64,000 nt of DNA from Pseudomonas tolaasii NCPPB 2192 (GTDB lineage: Bacteria; Pseudomonadota; Gammaproteobacteria; Pseudomonadales; Pseudomonadaceae): assembly GCF_002813445.1 (NCBI RefSeq), contig NZ_PHHD01000001.1, forward strand, positions 5,332,001 to 5,396,000, in the 5' to 3' direction. The first letter of the stretch is position 1. Each line of letters begins with the position of its first letter. Made by a program: the position numbers and the translations under genes. Below, one piece after another: positions 1-8,509 of the stretch. Under the pieces are notes generated by a model. It saw only the letters and a list, made by a program, of their open reading frames with translations. It had not been told where the DNA came from and searched no databases.

Positions 1-785
1 ATCTTCGCCACATCCCCCAGGCGCAGCGCCGCACCGTTCTGGTAGCGAATCAGCAACGGCTCATAGTCCTTGGCTTTTTCCAACTGGTCGTTGGCCTGGA
101 TCTGCCAGTTGCGCTCGCTGTCTTCCAGCGAGCCCTTGGGCCGGCGCTGGTTGGCATTGGCGATGGTGTTGCGCACATCGTCCAGCGCCACGCCGTACTG
201 GTCCAGCGCCTTGGGCTCCAGCTCGATGCGCACCGCCGGCAACGAGCTGCCGCCGATCTGCACTTCGCCCACGCCCGGCACCTGGGACAGGCTTTGCGAG
301 AGGATGGTGGATGCCAGGTCGTAGAGTTGGCCCTTTTGCAACACGTCCGAGGTCAGCGACAGCACCATGATCGGCGCCTGGGACGGGTTGATCTTCTTGT
401 AGGTGGGCATGCTGCGCATGCCGCTGGGCAGCAGGTTGCGCGAGGCGTTGATGGCCGCCTGCACTTCCCGCGCCGCGCCGTTGATGTCGCGGTCGGAATC
501 AAACGCCAGAATCACCCGCGTGGAGCCCTGGCTCGACGAACTGCTCATGGTGGTGATGCCGGCAATCGCGCCGAACGAGCGCTCCAGCGGTGTGGCGACG
601 GTAGACGCCATCACCTCGGGGCTCGCACCGGGCAAGCTGGCCGAGACCACGATCACCGGAAAATCGATCTGCGGCAGCGGCGACACCGGCAGCAAGTTGA
701 AGCTGACACCGCCCAGCAACATGATCGCCAGGCTCAGCAGCATGGTCGCGACCGGCCGGCGAATGAAAGGTCCGGAGAGGTTCAT
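1..785 (-). CDS. muxC: RND efflux inner-membrane subunit MuxC, N-terminal part (cut by window edge)
   Basis: The translation from the ATG at 785-783 opens MNLSGPFIRRPVATMLLSLA and continues in the RND/HAE-1 pattern: a first membrane helix, then a periplasmic porter region with VEVQ-like AAREVQAAINA and GVGEVQIGG motifs. About 261 residues are visible of an expected ~1,030; the gene continues past base 1. It starts inside the stop of the upstream RND gene (ATGA overlap at 782-785), so the two are translationally coupled. Family knowledge: MuxB and MuxC (E. coli MdtB/MdtC) form a mixed inner-membrane proton-antiport trimer that exports drugs with MuxA and an outer-membrane channel. The order A-B-C supports the C assignment; the outer-membrane gene (opmB) would lie to the left, outside the window. 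Confidence 0.88.
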   Translation of the reverse strand, partial: MNLSGPFIRRPVATMLLSLAIMLLGGVSFNLLPVSPLPQIDFPVIVVSASLPGASPEVMASTVATPLERSFGAIAGITTMSSSSSQGSTRVILAFDSDRDINGAAREVQAAINASRNLLPSGMRSMPTYKKINPSQAPIMVLSLTSDVLQKGQLYDLASTILSQSLSQVPGVGEVQIGGSSLPAVRIELEPKALDQYGVALDDVRNTIANANQRRPKGSLEDSERNWQIQANDQLEKAKDYEPLLIRYQNGAALRLGDVAK

Positions 786-3700
786 GACTCAACCGGCTCC
801 AGGCTTTGCGGCTCTTTGCGCCAGCGACGGCCAAGGCGGTCGAAGTACAGGTAGATCACCGGCGTGGTGAACAGGGTCAGCACCTGGCTCACCAGCAAAC
901 CGCCGACCATCACCAGGCCCAGCGGCTGGCGCAATTCGGCGCCGGAACCGGTGGCCAGCATCAACGGCACGGCGCCGAACAATGCGGCCAGGGTGGTCAT
1001 CAGGATCGGCCGGAACCGCAGCAGCGCCGCCTGATAAATCGCCGTCTGCGGGTCCAGCCCCTGGTTACGTTCGGCGTCGAGGGCGAAGTCAATCATCATG
1101 ATCGCGTTCTTTTTCACGATGCCGATCAGCAAAATGATGCCGATGATCGCGATCATGCCCAGGTCATTGCCGCTGAGCAGCAACGCGAGCAAGGCCCCCA
1201 CCGCTGCCGACGGCAAGGTGGAAAGAATGGTGATCGGGTGGATGTAACTCTCGTACAGCACACCGAGCACGATGTACATGGTCACCACCGCCGCCAGAAT
1301 CAGCAGCAAGGTGCTCGACAGCGAGGCTTCGAACGCCTGGGCCGCGCCCTGGAACTGGGTCTGCACGCCTACCGGCATGCCGATGTCTTTCTGGGTCTGG
1401 TTAATCAGTTCCACGCCTTTGCCCAGCGCAACGCCGGGGGCCAGGTTGAACGACATCATCACCGCCGGGAACTGGCCGATATGGGCGATGGCCAACTGCG
1501 CCTGGCGCTGCTCCACATGGGCCAGGCTCGACAGCCGCACCTGGCCGCCGTCGGTGGTTTTCACGTGGATCTGGTTCAGTGCAGCCGGGCCGAGGGTCTC
1601 ACCCGATTGAGCCTGCAGCACCACGCGGTACTGGCTGGCCTGGGTATAGATGGTGGAAATCTGCCGTTGGCCGAAGGCATCGTACAACGCGTCGGTGATG
1701 GTCGACACACTGACGCCCAGGCGCGAGGCCGCGTCGCGGTCGATCACCAGGAACACCTGCAAGCCTTTGTCCTGCAGGTCGCTGGCGACGTCGGTAAGTT
1801 CCGGCAACTGGCTGAGGGCGTGCACCAGCTTGTCGCTCCACAGCGCCAGCAGTTCGGCATCGGGCGACGACATGCTGAACTGGTACTGGGTGCGGCTGAC
1901 GCGGTCTTCGATGGTCAGGTCCTGCACCGGCTGCATGAACAGACGGATGCCGACCAGCTTGTCGATTTGCGGCTGCAGGCGCGTGATGACTTGCGCGGCG
2001 CTCAGGTCGCGCTGGCCGTGGGGCTTGAGGTTGATCAACAGGCGGCCACTGTTGAGGGTCGCGTTGTCACCGTCCACGCCGATGTAGGACGAGAGGCTTT
2101 CAACCGACGGGTCAGCCAGGATCACCTTGGCCAATTCCTGCTGGCGCTGGCTCATCGCCGCAAAGGAAATCGACTGCGGCGCCTCGGAAATCCCCTGGAT
2201 CACCCCGGTGTCCTGCACCGGGAAAAAGCCCTTGGGCACCACCAGGTACAGAAACACCGTGAGGCCCAACGTGGCGATGGCCACCAGCAAGGTCAGCGGC
2301 TGGTGCTTGAGCACCCACTGCAATTTGCGCCCGTAGGCTTCGATCAGCCAGTCGATCCAGGCGCCGCTGGCCTTGTAGAAGCGGCCCTGTTCGTCTTCCT
2401 TGGGTTCGCGCTTGAGCAGGCGCGCGCACATCATGGGCGTCAGCGTGAGGGATACCACCAGAGAAATCAGGATCGCCACCGCCAGGGTAATGGCGAACTC
2501 GCGGAACAAGCGCCCTACCACGTCAGCCATGAACAACAGCGGGATCAACACCGCAATCAGCGACAGGGTCAACGACACCAGGGTAAAGCCGATTTGCCGG
2601 GCGCCCTTGAGGGCGGCGGCCATGGGTGTCTCGCCTTCCTCGATGTAACGGGAGATGTTCTCGAGCATCACGATGGCGTCGTCCACCACAAAACCGGTGG
2701 CGATGGTCAGGGCCATCAGCGTCAGGTTGTTGATGGAGAAGCCGGCCAGGTACATCACGCCAAAGGTGCCCACCAGCGACAGCGGCACGGCAATGGACGG
2801 AATAATGGTGGCGCTGAAACGGCGCAGGAACAGGAAGGTCACCATCACCACCAGGGCAATGGCGATCAGCAATTCGTGTTGTACATCGGTGACCGAGGCG
2901 CGGATGGTCTGGGTGCGATCGGTGAGCACGGTCACGTCGAGACCGGCTGGCAGGTTGTCGGTGATGCTCGGCAGCAACGCCTTGATACGGTCGACCACTT
3001 CAATCACGTTCGCGCCCGGCTGGCGCTGGATATTCAGCAGCACGGCCTGGTTTTCATTGGCCCAGGCGGCAAGCCGTTCGTTTTCGGCGCCATCGACGAT
3101 TTGCGCAACGTCTTTCAAGCGCAGCGGCGCGCCATTGTTGTAGGCCAGGATCAGTTCGGCATATTGCTGGGGCGAGACCAACTGGTCGTTGGCGTCGAGC
3201 ATCGACACGCGGGTCGGGCCGTCAAAGTTGCCTTTGGGCTGGTTGACGTTGGACGCGGCGATCAGGGTGCGCACGTCCGACAGGTTCAAGCCATTGGCCG
3301 CCAGGGCCTCGGGGTTGACCTTGATGCGCACGGCCTGGCGCTGGCCACCGGCGATGCTGACCATGCCGACGCCGCTGATCTGCGCGATTTTCTGCGCCAT
3401 GCGCGTGTCGACCAAATCATTCAATTTGGGCAACAGCATGGTCTTGGAGGTGATTGCCAGGGTCAGCACCGGGGTGTCCGCCGGGTTGACCTTGTTGTAC
3501 ACCGGCGGCGCCGGCAAATCCTTGGGCAACAGGTTAGTGGCGGCGTTGATCGCGGCCTGCACCTGTTGCTCGGCGACATCCATATTGATGTCGAGGTTGA
3601 AGCGCAGGGTCAGCACCGACGCGCCACCGGAACTGGTGGAGGCCATTTGCGTGAGGCCGGGCATTTGCCCGAACTGGCGCTCGAGCGGCGCGGTGACCGC

Positions 3701-3883
3701 ACTGGTCATCACGTCCGGGCTGGCGCCGGGGTACAGGGTCATTACCCGAATGGTCGGGTAATCCACCTGAGGCAAGGCCGAGACCGGCAGCAAGCGGTAA
3801 GCGATGAGGCCGGCCAACACAATGGCCAGCATGCTCAGCGTGGTGGCAACCGGGCGAAGGATAAACAGCCGCGACAGGTTCAT
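782..3883 (-). CDS. muxB: RND efflux inner-membrane subunit MuxB
   Basis: 1,033 residues, the normal length for a proton-driven RND drug transporter. Visible marks are the N-terminal helix after MNLSRLFILRPVATTL, the porter-domain stretches, the transmembrane-4 acidic pair in GFVVDDAIVMLENISR that carries the proton, and GIVKKNAIMMIDFALDAERN with the conserved lysine near transmembrane 10. It is second in a three-gene operon: it overlaps muxA by 4 bases (ATGA) and muxC by 4 bases. Family knowledge: MdtB/MuxB-type subunits work as heteromultimers with MuxC and export antibiotics such as novobiocin, aztreonam or macrolides. No truncation or missing proton-relay residue was seen. MuxB versus MuxC is decided by position directly after the adaptor gene. 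Confidence 0.9.
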   Translation of the reverse strand: MNLSRLFILRPVATTLSMLAIVLAGLIAYRLLPVSALPQVDYPTIRVMTLYPGASPDVMTSAVTAPLERQFGQMPGLTQMASTSSGGASVLTLRFNLDINMDVAEQQVQAAINAATNLLPKDLPAPPVYNKVNPADTPVLTLAITSKTMLLPKLNDLVDTRMAQKIAQISGVGMVSIAGGQRQAVRIKVNPEALAANGLNLSDVRTLIAASNVNQPKGNFDGPTRVSMLDANDQLVSPQQYAELILAYNNGAPLRLKDVAQIVDGAENERLAAWANENQAVLLNIQRQPGANVIEVVDRIKALLPSITDNLPAGLDVTVLTDRTQTIRASVTDVQHELLIAIALVVMVTFLFLRRFSATIIPSIAVPLSLVGTFGVMYLAGFSINNLTLMALTIATGFVVDDAIVMLENISRYIEEGETPMAAALKGARQIGFTLVSLTLSLIAVLIPLLFMADVVGRLFREFAITLAVAILISLVVSLTLTPMMCARLLKREPKEDEQGRFYKASGAWIDWLIEAYGRKLQWVLKHQPLTLLVAIATLGLTVFLYLVVPKGFFPVQDTGVIQGISEAPQSISFAAMSQRQQELAKVILADPSVESLSSYIGVDGDNATLNSGRLLINLKPHGQRDLSAAQVITRLQPQIDKLVGIRLFMQPVQDLTIEDRVSRTQYQFSMSSPDAELLALWSDKLVHALSQLPELTDVASDLQDKGLQVFLVIDRDAASRLGVSVSTITDALYDAFGQRQISTIYTQASQYRVVLQAQSGETLGPAALNQIHVKTTDGGQVRLSSLAHVEQRQAQLAIAHIGQFPAVMMSFNLAPGVALGKGVELINQTQKDIGMPVGVQTQFQGAAQAFEASLSSTLLLILAAVVTMYIVLGVLYESYIHPITILSTLPSAAVGALLALLLSGNDLGMIAIIGIILLIGIVKKNAIMMIDFALDAERNQGLDPQTAIYQAALLRFRPILMTTLAALFGAVPLMLATGSGAELRQPLGLVMVGGLLVSQVLTLFTTPVIYLYFDRLGRRWRKEPQSLEPVES

Positions 3884-5184
3884 GCGCCGACCTTTTGCGC
3901 CTTGCCGGCGTCAGCGCCGGTCTCCCCTTTCGCTGCGGGCTTGCCTTGCAGGTGCCCGGTGGGCGTGGTCGGGACTTCGCTGCTGTCGTTGACCACTTCG
4001 ATTTCGCTGCCGTCCTTGAGGCGGTCGGTGCCTTCCAGTACCACACGGTCGCCGGCGGCCAGGCCTTCCTTGATCACGGTGTTGTCACCATCGGTGTCAC
4101 CCACCACCAGCGGCTGGACCTTGACCTTCTTGTCGCCGTCGAGCTTGTAGACAAAGGTGCCGTTGTTGCCGAACTGGATCGCGGCAGACGGTGCCAGCAC
4201 CACGTTGTGCAAGGTATCGGCCAGCAGGTGCACATTGACGAACTGGTTGGGGAACAGCGCCTGGTCCTTGTTATCGAAGCGGCCCTTGAATTTCAGGGTG
4301 CCGGTGGTGACGTCAATCTGGTTGTCGAGGCTTTGCAGCACACCGACGGCCTGTTTTTTCACGTCGCCACGGTCCCAGGCTTCCACGGGCAGTTTGTTGC
4401 CGGCGTGGTAGCGGGTGAGCACGGTGTCCAGGGTATTTTCCGGCAGCGTGAAGACCACGCTGATGGGTTGGGTCTGGGTGATCACGGCCAGAGAGGTGGT
4501 GTCGTTTGCCGCCACCAGGTTGCCCACGTCAACCTGGCGCAAGCCGACCCGGCCGCTGATCGGCGCACGGATTTTGGTGAATTCAAGGTTGAGTCTGGCG
4601 TCGTCCACCGCGCCCTGGTTGGTCTTGACCGTGCCCTGATACTGCAGGACCAGCGCTTCTGCGGTGTCCAGGGTCTGCTTGGCGATACTGTCCTGGGCGT
4701 ACAGGTCGCGGTAACGCTGCACGTCAACCTGGGCGTTTTTCAGTTGGGCCTGGTTTTGCAGCAGCGTGCCCTGGGCTTGCAGCAAGGCATTCTGGTAGCT
4801 GCGCGGGTCGATTTCCGCCAGCAGGTCGCCGGCCTTGACCATCTGCCCTTCTTCAAAGGCGATTTTCACCAACTCGCCGCCCACCCGGCTGCGTACATTA
4901 ATGGTGTTGAGCGCCGTCACCGTGCCCAGTGCCTTGTAGTACACCGGGAACTCTCCAAGCACTGCAGGCGCCACCCGCACCGGGATCGGGCCGGTAGACC
5001 CACCGAACCCCGGGCGCATCATCCCCGACTTGCCGGCATGCCCGGCCGGCTTCTTCTCGGCGGCATCCTTGTGGTTGCCGGGCCAAAATTTCCAGCACAG
5101 GCCGGCGATGACCAGCAGTACCAGCAGGCCAAACAGCCAGCGGCGGGAATTGCGGGGGGAGGATTGCATGGAATGATCAACCAT
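3880..5184 (-). CDS. muxA: RND efflux periplasmic adaptor MuxA
   Basis: 434 residues. An N-terminal membrane anchor (WLFGLLVLLVIAGLCWKFWPG) is followed by the membrane-fusion-protein layout: beta-barrel and lipoyl halves (GGELVKIAFEEGQMVKAGDLLAEIDP, then APISGRVGLRQVDVGNLV) separated by an alpha-hairpin rich in Q and A (residues about 125-195). This adaptor joins the inner-membrane pump to an outer-membrane channel. It is the first gene of the minus-strand mux operon. Start choice is uncertain: ATG at 5184 (MVDHSMQ) or the in-frame ATG at 5169 (MQSSPRN); neither has a strong ribosome-binding site. The upstream gap carries a CpxR-like direct repeat (5251-5267), which suggests envelope-stress control. 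Confidence 0.88.
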   Translation of the reverse strand: MVDHSMQSSPRNSRRWLFGLLVLLVIAGLCWKFWPGNHKDAAEKKPAGHAGKSGMMRPGFGGSTGPIPVRVAPAVLGEFPVYYKALGTVTALNTINVRSRVGGELVKIAFEEGQMVKAGDLLAEIDPRSYQNALLQAQGTLLQNQAQLKNAQVDVQRYRDLYAQDSIAKQTLDTAEALVLQYQGTVKTNQGAVDDARLNLEFTKIRAPISGRVGLRQVDVGNLVAANDTTSLAVITQTQPISVVFTLPENTLDTVLTRYHAGNKLPVEAWDRGDVKKQAVGVLQSLDNQIDVTTGTLKFKGRFDNKDQALFPNQFVNVHLLADTLHNVVLAPSAAIQFGNNGTFVYKLDGDKKVKVQPLVVGDTDGDNTVIKEGLAAGDRVVLEGTDRLKDGSEIEVVNDSSEVPTTPTGHLQGKPAAKGETGADAGKAQKVGA

Positions 5185-5250
5185 TGGGCGCGAGAGCTTC
5201 TTCTTTGGGAGGCTGAAAGATAAGCACTGGGGCGCATTAAGAAAAGCGCC

Positions 5251-5267
5251 TTTACCGGCTATTTACC
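5251..5267 (-). promoter_or_regulatory. CpxR-like box upstream of muxA
   Basis: On the minus strand the sequence reads GGTAAA-TAGCC-GGTAAA, a perfect hexamer direct repeat with 11-base period. This fits the tandem GTAAA motif known for the envelope-stress regulator CpxR (usual spacing 5, here 6 between GTAAA units). It lies about 70-80 bases upstream of the muxA start, with a possible -10 (TTATCT) downstream near 5220. Binding is inferred. Confidence 0.45.
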
Positions 5268-5332
5268 TTGGACTTACAACTTTTAACTTCTGACCTTAGT
5301 CCGCGGGCTATTTCGCTAAGCGTTTGAGCCCT

Positions 5333-5363
5333 AAATAAAAACGGCCTGGACTAGGCCAGGCCG
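5333..5363 (-). terminator. Rho-independent terminator after tpx
   Basis: A 7-bp perfect stem (GGCCTGG / CCAGGCC, 5343-5362, 6-base loop, extendable by one C-G pair) is followed on the minus strand by GTTTTTATTT. It lies 53 bases past the tpx stop and faces the right way. Confidence 0.8.
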
Positions 5364-5415
5364 CAATCATGCATCAAGCGTGTTACTGCCAAACGACAGT
5401 AATGCGCCGAAACAG

Positions 5416-5916
5416 TTACTTCAAAACAGCCAGGGCTGCTTCGTAGTTCGGCTCTTGGCCGATTTCAGCAACTAGCTCGCTGTGCAGCACGTTGTTGTTC
5501 TCGTCCAGCACCACCACGGCACGGGCGGTCAGGCCACGCAGTGCGCCTTCGGCAATCGAGACGCCGTAGTCAACGGCGAAACCCGGGTCACGGAAGTCCG
5601 ACAGGTTCTTCACGTTTTCCAGGCCTTCAGCACCGCAGAAGCGCGCCTGGGCAAATGGCAGGTCGCTGGAGATGCACAGCACCACAGCGTTGTTCAGGTC
5701 GTTGGCCTGGGCGTTGAACTTGCGAACCGAGGTGGCGCAGGTCGGGGTGTCAACGCTTGGGAAGATGTTCAGCACTTTGCGCTTGCCGGCGAAAGTGGCC
5801 AGGGTTGCGTCCGACAGATCGCCGGCGGTCAAGATGAAGTCTGGAGCCTGGGTACCGGTTTGCGGCAGCTCGCCTTCAACCTTGATTGGGTTGCCACGGT
5901 GGGTGACTTGAGCCAT
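5416..5916 (-). CDS. tpx: Thiol peroxidase Tpx (atypical 2-Cys peroxiredoxin)
   Basis: 166 residues starting MAQVTHRGNPIKVEGELP. The peroxidatic cysteine is Cys60 in SVDTPTCATSVRKFN and the resolving cysteine is Cys94 in PFAQARFCGAEG, the spacing of the Tpx family (E. coli Cys61/Cys95). It reduces hydroperoxides, especially lipid hydroperoxides, using thioredoxin. The ATG at 5916 is chosen because AAGGA stands about 8 bases before it and family members start here; an open frame continues 30 codons upstream but has no support. It is monocistronic, with a terminator downstream, and divergent from the glycosyltransferase gene. Confidence 0.95.
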   Translation of the reverse strand: MAQVTHRGNPIKVEGELPQTGTQAPDFILTAGDLSDATLATFAGKRKVLNIFPSVDTPTCATSVRKFNAQANDLNNAVVLCISSDLPFAQARFCGAEGLENVKNLSDFRDPGFAVDYGVSIAEGALRGLTARAVVVLDENNNVLHSELVAEIGQEPNYEAALAVLK

Positions 5917-6073
5917 GAACGGAATCCTTATGCTGGGTTTATTGAAACGAATTCGAGAGGCCGAAGTTAACCACAAAGTGCAGTGACTACCTACCACCGC
6001 ACACAAATTGTCATGCCGCGCAGGTGTGGTTTAATTGCGCGCTTTGCGCCCGCCCTTCAAGGATCTGCTTTAG

Positions 6074-7363
6074 ATGAATCAGCCCGCCACCAAAGTCCTG
6101 GTCATTGGTTACGTCTGGCCGGAACCCCGTTCCTCGGCCGCCGGCGGGCACATGATGCAGATTCTGCAGAGTTTTCTCGACAGCGGCTGGGCCATCACCT
6201 TCAGCAGCCCGGCAACCCTTGGCGAGCACAAGGCCGACCTGCCCGCGCTGGGTATTGCCGAGTGCGCCATCGAGCTGAATAACAGCAGTTTCGACGATTT
6301 TATCCGCGAGCTGGCCCCGGACATCGTGCTGTTCGACCGTTTCATGATGGAAGAGCAATTCGGCTGGCGCGTGGAAAAATGCTGCCCCGATGCCCTGCGC
6401 GTGCTGGAAACCTCTGACCTGCAAAGCCTGCGTGACGCGCGGCACCAGCGCTTCAAGGACCACCTCAAGGCCCATCCCGACCGCGACGACTTCACCGCGC
6501 TGTTTACTCCCGCGCTGGAGGAAGAGTTCCTGCTGATGGCCGACACCGACCTGGCCAAACGCGAAATCGCCGCGATTTACCGCTGCGATATCAGCTTGAT
6601 GATCTCCGACGTGGAAATCCGCCTGCTCACCGATCACTTCAAAGTGCCCGCCGCCCTGCTCCACTGGTGCCCGTTGATGCTGGAACCGCCGGTGAAGCCC
6701 TTCGCGCCGTTTGAAGACCGTGCGCACTTTTTGAGCATCGGCAATTTCCGCCACGCGCCCAATTGGGACGCGGTGCTCTGGATGAAAAACAGCCTGTGGC
6801 CGCTGATCCGCCAGCAATTGCCGGGAGCGCAACTGCACATCTACGGTGCCTACACGCCGCCCAAGGCCACCGCCCTGCACAATCCGGCCCAGGGGTTTCA
6901 TGTAATGAACTGGGCGGAAGATGCCCTGCAGGTCATGACCGCGGCGCGTATCTGCCTGGCGCCGTTGCGCTTTGGTGCCGGCATCAAGGGCAAGCTCGCG
7001 GATGCCATGCTCTGCGGCACGCCGAATATCACCACACCCATCGGCGCCGAAGCCATGGGCAACGATCAGCCGTGGCCGGGGGTGATCGAACACAGCGCCC
7101 CGGCCCTGGCGGCTGCGGCGGTGGCGCTGTATCAGGACCGCGCACGTTGGACCCAGGCCCAGGAAGACGGCCGCCAGCTGCTGGCGCACCGCTACGACCA
7201 AAGCTTGCACGGCCCGGCGCTGGTGGCCTGCCTGGAGCGTTGCCGCCGCGACCTGGACGCCCATCGCCGGCGCAACTTTACCGGCAGCATGTTGCGCCAC
7301 CATGCGCATAAAAGTACCCAGTACATGTCCCAGTGGATCGAGGCAAAAAACCGTGTGATTTGA
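6074..7363 (+). CDS. Glycosyltransferase (GT-B type, group 1-like)
   Basis: 429 residues. The N-terminus (VLVIGYVWPEPRSSAAGGHMMQILQSF) is the usual opening of a GT-B glycosyltransferase, with a glycine-rich acceptor-side loop. The C-terminal half has the donor-side Rossmann pattern: FLSIGNFRHAPNWDAVLWM near residue 220, LHIYGAYTPP, and RICLAPLRFGAGIKGKLADAMLCGTPNITT with the E-containing tail GAEAMG. AAGGA precedes the ATG by about 10 bases. No other surface-polysaccharide genes are adjacent, so the sugar and acceptor cannot be named. It is co-directional with mtlR, 72 bases downstream, but has no evident role in mannitol use. No signal peptide, so a cytoplasmic enzyme is expected. Confidence 0.75.
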   Translation: MNQPATKVLVIGYVWPEPRSSAAGGHMMQILQSFLDSGWAITFSSPATLGEHKADLPALGIAECAIELNNSSFDDFIRELAPDIVLFDRFMMEEQFGWRVEKCCPDALRVLETSDLQSLRDARHQRFKDHLKAHPDRDDFTALFTPALEEEFLLMADTDLAKREIAAIYRCDISLMISDVEIRLLTDHFKVPAALLHWCPLMLEPPVKPFAPFEDRAHFLSIGNFRHAPNWDAVLWMKNSLWPLIRQQLPGAQLHIYGAYTPPKATALHNPAQGFHVMNWAEDALQVMTAARICLAPLRFGAGIKGKLADAMLCGTPNITTPIGAEAMGNDQPWPGVIEHSAPALAAAAVALYQDRARWTQAQEDGRQLLAHRYDQSLHGPALVACLERCRRDLDAHRRRNFTGSMLRHHAHKSTQYMSQWIEAKNRVI

Positions 7364-7435
7364 CACCGGCGCTGGCGAGGTCGCGCGCGAGGGGGCATTA
7401 TCCCGTGCAGCGACCACAATAAAAGCGACGGCAGC

Positions 7436-8341
7436 ATGACCCGAGCAACGCGTATCACCGACCCTTCCTACGAGCTGATGGACGACCATAACGGCCTGTC
7501 CATCATCTATCGCCAGCACGGCTTCCCCTGCCCGCTGGTGCGCTGGCACTTCCACAAGGAATACGAGCTGCACCTGATCGTCGCCAGCTCCGGCAAGGTG
7601 TTTATCGGCGACTACATCGGCAACTTCTATCCCGAAAGCCTGTTCCTCACCGGCCCCAACCTGCCGCACAACTGGATCAGCCAGGTGGAGGAAGACGAGG
7701 TGGTGCCCAAGCGCGACATGCTGGTGAACTTCACCGACGAACTGTTCGAAAGCGGCAGCCAGATCTTCGCCGAACTCAGGACCCTCGCGCCGCTGCTGGA
7801 ACGCGCGCAATACGGCATCGAGTTTCGCTGCAAAAAAACCATTGCCCAGGCCATGAGCCTGATGCAACGCATCGAAGACGCCCAGGGCATGGCGCGGCTG
7901 GGGCACTTCTTCATCCTGCTGGACGTGCTGAGCGCGTGTGAGGACTATCAGTTGCTGTCCGGCGTGACCACGCCGCAACTGGCGGACGAACACAGCATCG
8001 ACCGCACCAACCGCGCGGTGGATTACATCTTTGCGCACTACGCGCGGGAATTGTCACTGGAAGAAGTCGCGGAATACCTGGGGATGAAACCGACGTATTT
8101 TTCACGGGTATTCAAACAGGCGACCGGGCGTACGTTTATTGAGTTTGTTAATCGGCTGCGTATCAGCAAGTCCTGCGAGTTGCTGGCCGACGGCGATAAA
8201 GCCGTGACGGATGTGTGCTTTGAGTCAGGCTTCAACAACATCTCCAACTTCAACCGGCGCTTTCAGCAGCTCAAGGGCATGACCCCTTCCCACTATCGCC
8301 GCCTGGCGGTTCAGCGTTTGACGGAGCAGAACCTGGCCTGA
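7436..8341 (+). CDS. mtlR: MtlR, AraC-family activator of the mannitol/arabitol operon
   Basis: 301 residues, the length I recall for P. fluorescens MtlR. The N-terminal part (about residues 15-150) is a cupin-like sugar-sensing domain with WHFHKEYELHLIV. The C-terminal 100 residues hold the two AraC helix-turn-helix motifs: LSLEEVAEYLGMKPTYFSRVFKQATG and AVTDVCFESGFNNISNFNRRFQ, then TPSHYRR. Established role: MtlR activates mtlEFGKDYZ in response to mannitol, arabitol or glucitol. Normally it directly precedes mtlE; here a 5.1-kb unrelated gene separates them, which is unusual. The assignment rests on length, domain layout and linkage to the complete mtl operon. Confidence 0.82.
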   Translation: MTRATRITDPSYELMDDHNGLSIIYRQHGFPCPLVRWHFHKEYELHLIVASSGKVFIGDYIGNFYPESLFLTGPNLPHNWISQVEEDEVVPKRDMLVNFTDELFESGSQIFAELRTLAPLLERAQYGIEFRCKKTIAQAMSLMQRIEDAQGMARLGHFFILLDVLSACEDYQLLSGVTTPQLADEHSIDRTNRAVDYIFAHYARELSLEEVAEYLGMKPTYFSRVFKQATGRTFIEFVNRLRISKSCELLADGDKAVTDVCFESGFNNISNFNRRFQQLKGMTPSHYRRLAVQRLTEQNLA

Positions 8342-8509
8342 CCACGAGTCCAGTGAAACACGTTGAACAATAACGCCAGCAAAGCGAAACCGTTTCATCC
8401 ACTGAGCAAGGAACCTGATCGCTCCTCCTGCAACTCAGCGTAAGTACTTACATGCTTTCTTGCGAAAAGCGGTGCTTTTCTGACACGCAGATAAAAAAGG
8501 AGCTACAGC

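Noticed and set aside
806..4150. A 1,114-codon open frame on the plus strand, opposite muxA and muxB
   Set aside because: It is a composition shadow: rich in H, Q, R, G and V, no domain, spans two real genes and their junction. Its mirror-frame position relative to GC-rich codons explains the absence of stops.
6011..8038. A 675-codon minus-strand frame opposite the glycosyltransferase and MtlR genes
   Set aside because: No recognisable domain, crosses the intergenic gap between two well-supported genes, biased composition.
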